A DNA stretch of 64,000 bases from positions 22,699 through 86,698 of the forward strand of contig NZ_BATI01000033.1 of NCBI RefSeq assembly GCF_000467105.1, in the 5' to 3' direction. Under the pieces are notes generated by a model. The model had not been told where the DNA came from. It did not search any database and saw nothing but the letters and a program-made list of their open reading frames with translations. Every line of letters begins with the position of its first letter. The first letter of the stretch is position 1. A program made the position numbers and the translations under genes. Below, one piece after another: positions 59,854 through 64,000 of the stretch. The DNA comes from Aquipseudomonas alcaligenes NBRC 14159 (GTDB lineage Bacteria > Pseudomonadota > Gammaproteobacteria > Pseudomonadales > Pseudomonadaceae).

Positions 59854-61442
59854 GCACCGAGCAGCTGACCCTCGACGGCGCCCCCGGCAGACGCATACTG
59901 CGCCTGTACAACCTCTATCGGGTGATCATCGGCCTGGCGCTGGTGCTGCTGATTTCCAGCGACCTGGACGACCAGTTGCTGGAGCTGGCACACGCCGAGC
60001 TGTTCCGCTATGGCAGCTGGACCTACCTGGTACTCAACGTGCTGGTCGCCGTACTGCTGCAGCGCCCGAGCCACCTGGCCCAGGTCTTCAGCCTGGCACT
60101 GCTCGACGTGCTGCTGCTGTGTACCCTGTTCTTCGCCGCAGGCGGCACCCCGAGCGGCATCGGCAACCTGCTGATAGTCGCGGTGGCCATCGCCAACATC
60201 CTGCTGCGCGGCCGTATCGGCCTGCTGATCGCCGCCGTCGCCGCCATCGGCATGCTGGCCCTGACCTTCTATCTCAGCCTGCTGCGCAACACGCCAGCTC
60301 CGCAGTTCGTCCAGGCAGGCGCCCTCGGCGCCCTGTGCTTCGCCGCCGCGATCTTCCTCCAGGGCCTGGCCAGCCGACTGCAGCAGAGCGAGTTCCTGGC
60401 CGAACAGCGTGCCGTCGATGTTGCCAGCCTGGAGGCACTCAACTCGCTGATCCTGCAACGCATGCGCACCGGCATCCTGGTCCTGGACAAGCAGCATCGC
60501 GTGTTGCTGGCCAATCAGGGCGCCCTCAGCATGCTCGGTCGCAGCAAGCTGGAGCACAAACTGCTCGACCCGCACTGCCCGGAGCTGGTCCAGCGCCTGC
60601 AGCAGTGGCAGCACAACCCGACCCTGCGCCCGCAGAGCCTGCAGGCCATGCCGGACGGCCCGTTGCTGCAGCCAAGCTTCATCCCGCTACAACGCAGCGG
60701 CGAACAGCACACCCTGATCTTCCTCGACGATATCTCGCAGGTTACCCAGCAGGCGCAGCAGCTCAAGCTGGCCTCCCTGGGTCGCCTGACCGCCGGCATC
60801 GCCCATGAGATCCGCAACCCGCTCGGCGCAATCAGCCACGCCGCCCAGCTGCTGCAGGAGTCGGAGGACCTGGAAGAGCCGGATCGACGCCTGGCGCAGA
60901 TCATCCAGGACCATTCGCGGCGCATGAACACGGTGATCGAAAACGTCCTGCAACTGTCGCGCAGGCGTCAGGCCGAGCCTCAGCTGCTTGACCTGAAATA
61001 CTGGCTGCATCGCTTCGCCAGCGAGTTCCGCAGTTCCGCACGGTTGGACCAGACACTGCACCTGGAGACCCAGAGCGGCAGCCTGCAGACCCGCATGGAC
61101 CCGCACCAGCTGACGCAGATCCTGAGCAATCTGGTGCAGAACGGCCTGCGCTACAGCGCGCAGAAGCACCAACTCGGACAGGTCTGGCTCAAGCTCTATC
61201 GCGATCCGGAGAGCGACCTGCCGACACTCGAGGTGCTGGATGACGGCCCCGGCGTACCGGTCGACCAGATGCAGCACATCTTCGAGCCCTTCTACACCAC
61301 GGACAACAAGGGTACCGGCCTCGGCCTGTATATTTCCCGCGAACTGTGCGAGAGCAATCAAGCACGCCTCGATTACAAACTGCGCGAGGGGGGCGGCAGT
61401 TGCTTCCGCATCACCTTCGCCCACCCACGCAAGCTGAGCTGA
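59850..61442 (+). CDS. pilS: Sensor histidine kinase PilS
   Basis: 530 residues, the same length as the P. aeruginosa protein as I recall. Six membrane helices (about 25-190), a PAS domain (about 200-305), the H box with LTAGIAHEIRNPLGAISHAA, and ATP-binding N (LSNLVQNGLRYS), G1 (VLDDGPGVP) and G2 (GTGLGLYI) boxes. PilS is reported to sense PilA in the membrane and to phosphorylate or dephosphorylate PilR. GTG start at 59850, coupled to the upstream small gene. pilR begins 2 bp after the stop. Confidence 0.96.
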   Translation: MSTEQLTLDGAPGRRILRLYNLYRVIIGLALVLLISSDLDDQLLELAHAELFRYGSWTYLVLNVLVAVLLQRPSHLAQVFSLALLDVLLLCTLFFAAGGTPSGIGNLLIVAVAIANILLRGRIGLLIAAVAAIGMLALTFYLSLLRNTPAPQFVQAGALGALCFAAAIFLQGLASRLQQSEFLAEQRAVDVASLEALNSLILQRMRTGILVLDKQHRVLLANQGALSMLGRSKLEHKLLDPHCPELVQRLQQWQHNPTLRPQSLQAMPDGPLLQPSFIPLQRSGEQHTLIFLDDISQVTQQAQQLKLASLGRLTAGIAHEIRNPLGAISHAAQLLQESEDLEEPDRRLAQIIQDHSRRMNTVIENVLQLSRRRQAEPQLLDLKYWLHRFASEFRSSARLDQTLHLETQSGSLQTRMDPHQLTQILSNLVQNGLRYSAQKHQLGQVWLKLYRDPESDLPTLEVLDDGPGVPVDQMQHIFEPFYTTDNKGTGLGLYISRELCESNQARLDYKLREGGGSCFRITFAHPRKLS

Positions 61443-61444
61443 AC

Positions 61445-62785
<1,341 letters not shown>

Positions 62786-62797
62786 CACCGAATCCCC

Positions 62798-63913
62798 CTA
62801 GACCAACCCCAAGCGCCCAGCAGGCGCATACGGCGCTGGATCGACGATGGGGGTTTCGCCCAGCATCAGGTTCTTCAGCAGCTCGCAGGACGCCGGCGCC
62901 AGCACCAGGCCATTACGGTAATGACCGCAATTCAGCCATAACCCCGGAAACTGCGGCACCTCTCCGATGAACGGGATGCCATCCGGCGACCCGGGACGCA
63001 ACCCCGCCCAGTGGCCGACCACTTCAGCGTCGGCCAGCGCCGGCAGAAGCTCCTCGGCAGAGGCCTTGAGACTCGCCAAAGCCTCCTCGGTGGGCGTCTT
63101 GTCAAAACCGACATGCTCCAACGTACTGCCGACCAGGATGTGCCCATCCTTGCGCGGAATCGCGTAGCGCCCTTTGGCCAGGACAATGGCCGGCAGGAAG
63201 CCCGGCTCGCACTTGTAAAGGATCATCTGCCCCTTGACCGGCGCAACTGGAAGTCGAATATCAAGCTGCGCAAGCAAGTGACCACTCCAAGCTCCCGCCG
63301 CTAACAAGACTCGATCCGAATACTGATCACCTGCTGGGGTAGTAACACCAATGAGGCGCCCTGCCTCAATCAAGAATCCCTGTACTTCTGACTGCTCATG
63401 CAGTTGCACATTTGACAGTCCCAGCAGCGCTTTATGCAGAGCTTTTATTAGCCTGGGATTACGTACATTGGCCACACCAGGCATGTGGATAGCACTCGCG
63501 AAATCCACTCCAAGCGCCGGCAAGAATGCACGGACCGTATCTATTGACAGACGTGAAAGTATCTTGCCCTCGCTATAAGCCCAGGACAACGCCTGTACCT
63601 CATCCTCCAAATCAAGCCAATACAGCCCCGTTGGATGTACCTGAGGATCAATCCCGACCTGTTCGGCAAGACGGGCGGCAAAGGGCAGATAGAAGTCCTG
63701 CGACCAAGATACCAGCGCAGTAACGGCAGGGCTGTAGCGCCACGGGTAAAGCGGAGAGACGATGCCCCCGCCCGCCCATGAGGATTCCTCACCCACCTCG
63801 CCACGCTCTAGCAAAGTCACCCTCAGCCCCTGACGCCCCAGAACCAAAGCACTAAGCAACCCCATTACCCCGCCACCCACTATCACCACATCGCTTCGAG
63901 TCCAACTTGGCAT
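62798..63913 (-). CDS. thiO: Glycine oxidase ThiO (FAD-dependent D-amino-acid oxidase family)
   Basis: 371 residues. N-terminal FAD motif VVIVGGGVMGLLSALVLGR, then ESSWAGGGIVSPLYPW, and the C-terminal HWAGLRPGSPDGIPFIG and NCGHYRNGLVLAPAS of the DAO family. ThiO oxidises glycine to iminoglycine for thiazole synthesis. ATG 63913 has AGGAG 7 nt upstream. The 5' half (about 63240-63900) is visibly poorer in GC than the 3' end and the neighbouring genes, which suggests recombination reaching in from the minor-pilin locus to the right. Confidence 0.93.
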   Translation of the reverse strand: MPSWTRSDVVIVGGGVMGLLSALVLGRQGLRVTLLERGEVGEESSWAGGGIVSPLYPWRYSPAVTALVSWSQDFYLPFAARLAEQVGIDPQVHPTGLYWLDLEDEVQALSWAYSEGKILSRLSIDTVRAFLPALGVDFASAIHMPGVANVRNPRLIKALHKALLGLSNVQLHEQSEVQGFLIEAGRLIGVTTPAGDQYSDRVLLAAGAWSGHLLAQLDIRLPVAPVKGQMILYKCEPGFLPAIVLAKGRYAIPRKDGHILVGSTLEHVGFDKTPTEEALASLKASAEELLPALADAEVVGHWAGLRPGSPDGIPFIGEVPQFPGLWLNCGHYRNGLVLAPASCELLKNLMLGETPIVDPAPYAPAGRLGLV

Positions 63914-63972
63914 CTGCCAACTCCTATCTACACTCAATCCTCGATTCCACATCTGGCAGGGAAGCTAGATCA

Positions 63973-64000
63973 ATGAAAAAACATATTGGCAACTCTCTGG
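63973..64000 (+). CDS. Possible start of a minor-pilin-locus gene (cut by the window edge)
   Basis: ATG at 63973, with AGGGAAG about 8 nt upstream, opens MKKHIGNSL and continues past the edge. Gene order in other pseudomonads (pilR, thiO, then fimT/fimU) and the AT-rich composition suggest a minor pilin, but nine residues do not identify it. Confidence 0.35.

Overview
The window is a GC-rich stretch of a gamma-proteobacterial chromosome that reads as Pseudomonas sensu lato. Three things point there. The block ampE-ampD, a DUF1631 gene, nadC, pilA|pilBCD, coaE, yacG ... ndh, tRNAs, clpB, pgeF, rluD, bamD, pilS-pilR and thiO follows, from memory, the gene order of P. aeruginosa PAO1 around PA4521-PA4548. 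A second block (acyl-CoA desaturase, its ferredoxin-reductase partner, DesT, then ureE-ureF-ureG-hupE) follows the PAO1 order around PA4888-PA4894. The promoter styles (sigma-54 pilA, HutC and DesT operators) also fit. The two blocks lie far apart in PAO1, so this is a related species with a rearranged chromosome. No phage, insertion sequence with a transposase, or CRISPR array was seen.

Layout. 1-2.9 kb: the end of a degenerate GGDEF protein, an AraC-type regulator and L-serine dehydratase. 2.9-4.6 kb: an ABC-2 exporter pair. 4.7-11.9 kb: histidine utilisation. hutI-hutG-hutU-hutH-hutC run leftward, hutD runs rightward, and two TGTATATACA palindromes lie between them. A MITE-like repeat and hairpin repeats interrupt the leftward genes. 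The hutG product is the arginase-type formimidoylglutamase, giving a four-step route. 12-16.2 kb: a sodium:solute symporter, a YbhN-type membrane protein, a methyltransferase and a small exported tandem-repeat protein. 16.2-21.7 kb: the desaturase/DesT unit with two operators, then urease accessory genes and a HupE nickel permease behind a foldable leader. 21.8-25.2 kb: a solute-binding protein, a LOG-family enzyme, a TPR protein and an MscS channel. 25.3-29.6 kb: a compact signalling operon with a PotD-like binding protein, a membrane diguanylate cyclase, a receiver-CheC protein and a lone PAS protein. 29.6-36.8 kb: RhlE helicase, TatD, a chemoreceptor, a ROK kinase and AmpE/AmpD. 36.9-45.2 kb: a DUF1631 protein, NadC, a very short type IV pilin, then PilB, PilC and PilD. 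45.2-50.7 kb: small housekeeping genes and Ndh. 50.7-51.1 kb: a tRNA-Asn/Pro/Lys operon with promoter and terminator. 51.2-53.9 kb: a second DUF1631 paralogue followed directly by a PilZ protein. 53.9-64 kb: ClpB with a sigma-32 promoter, PgeF, RluD, BamD, a small membrane zinc-ribbon protein coupled to PilS, PilR, ThiO, and the first codons of what may be a minor-pilin gene.

How the parts connect. PilS and PilR (59.9-62.8 kb) are the known activators of sigma-54 pilA transcription, and a good -24/-12 site lies before pilA. PilB, PilC and PilD provide the motor, platform and prepilin peptidase. Several genes handle or may bind c-di-GMP (GGDEF proteins, the PilZ protein). The most unusual items are the PotD-like/GGDEF/REC-CheC/PAS operon, the structured leader over the ureE start codon, the two DUF1631 paralogues, the MITE-like repeat family, the 117-residue pilin and the exported 14-residue-repeat protein. 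All family names come from reading the sequence and remembered knowledge; no database search was run.
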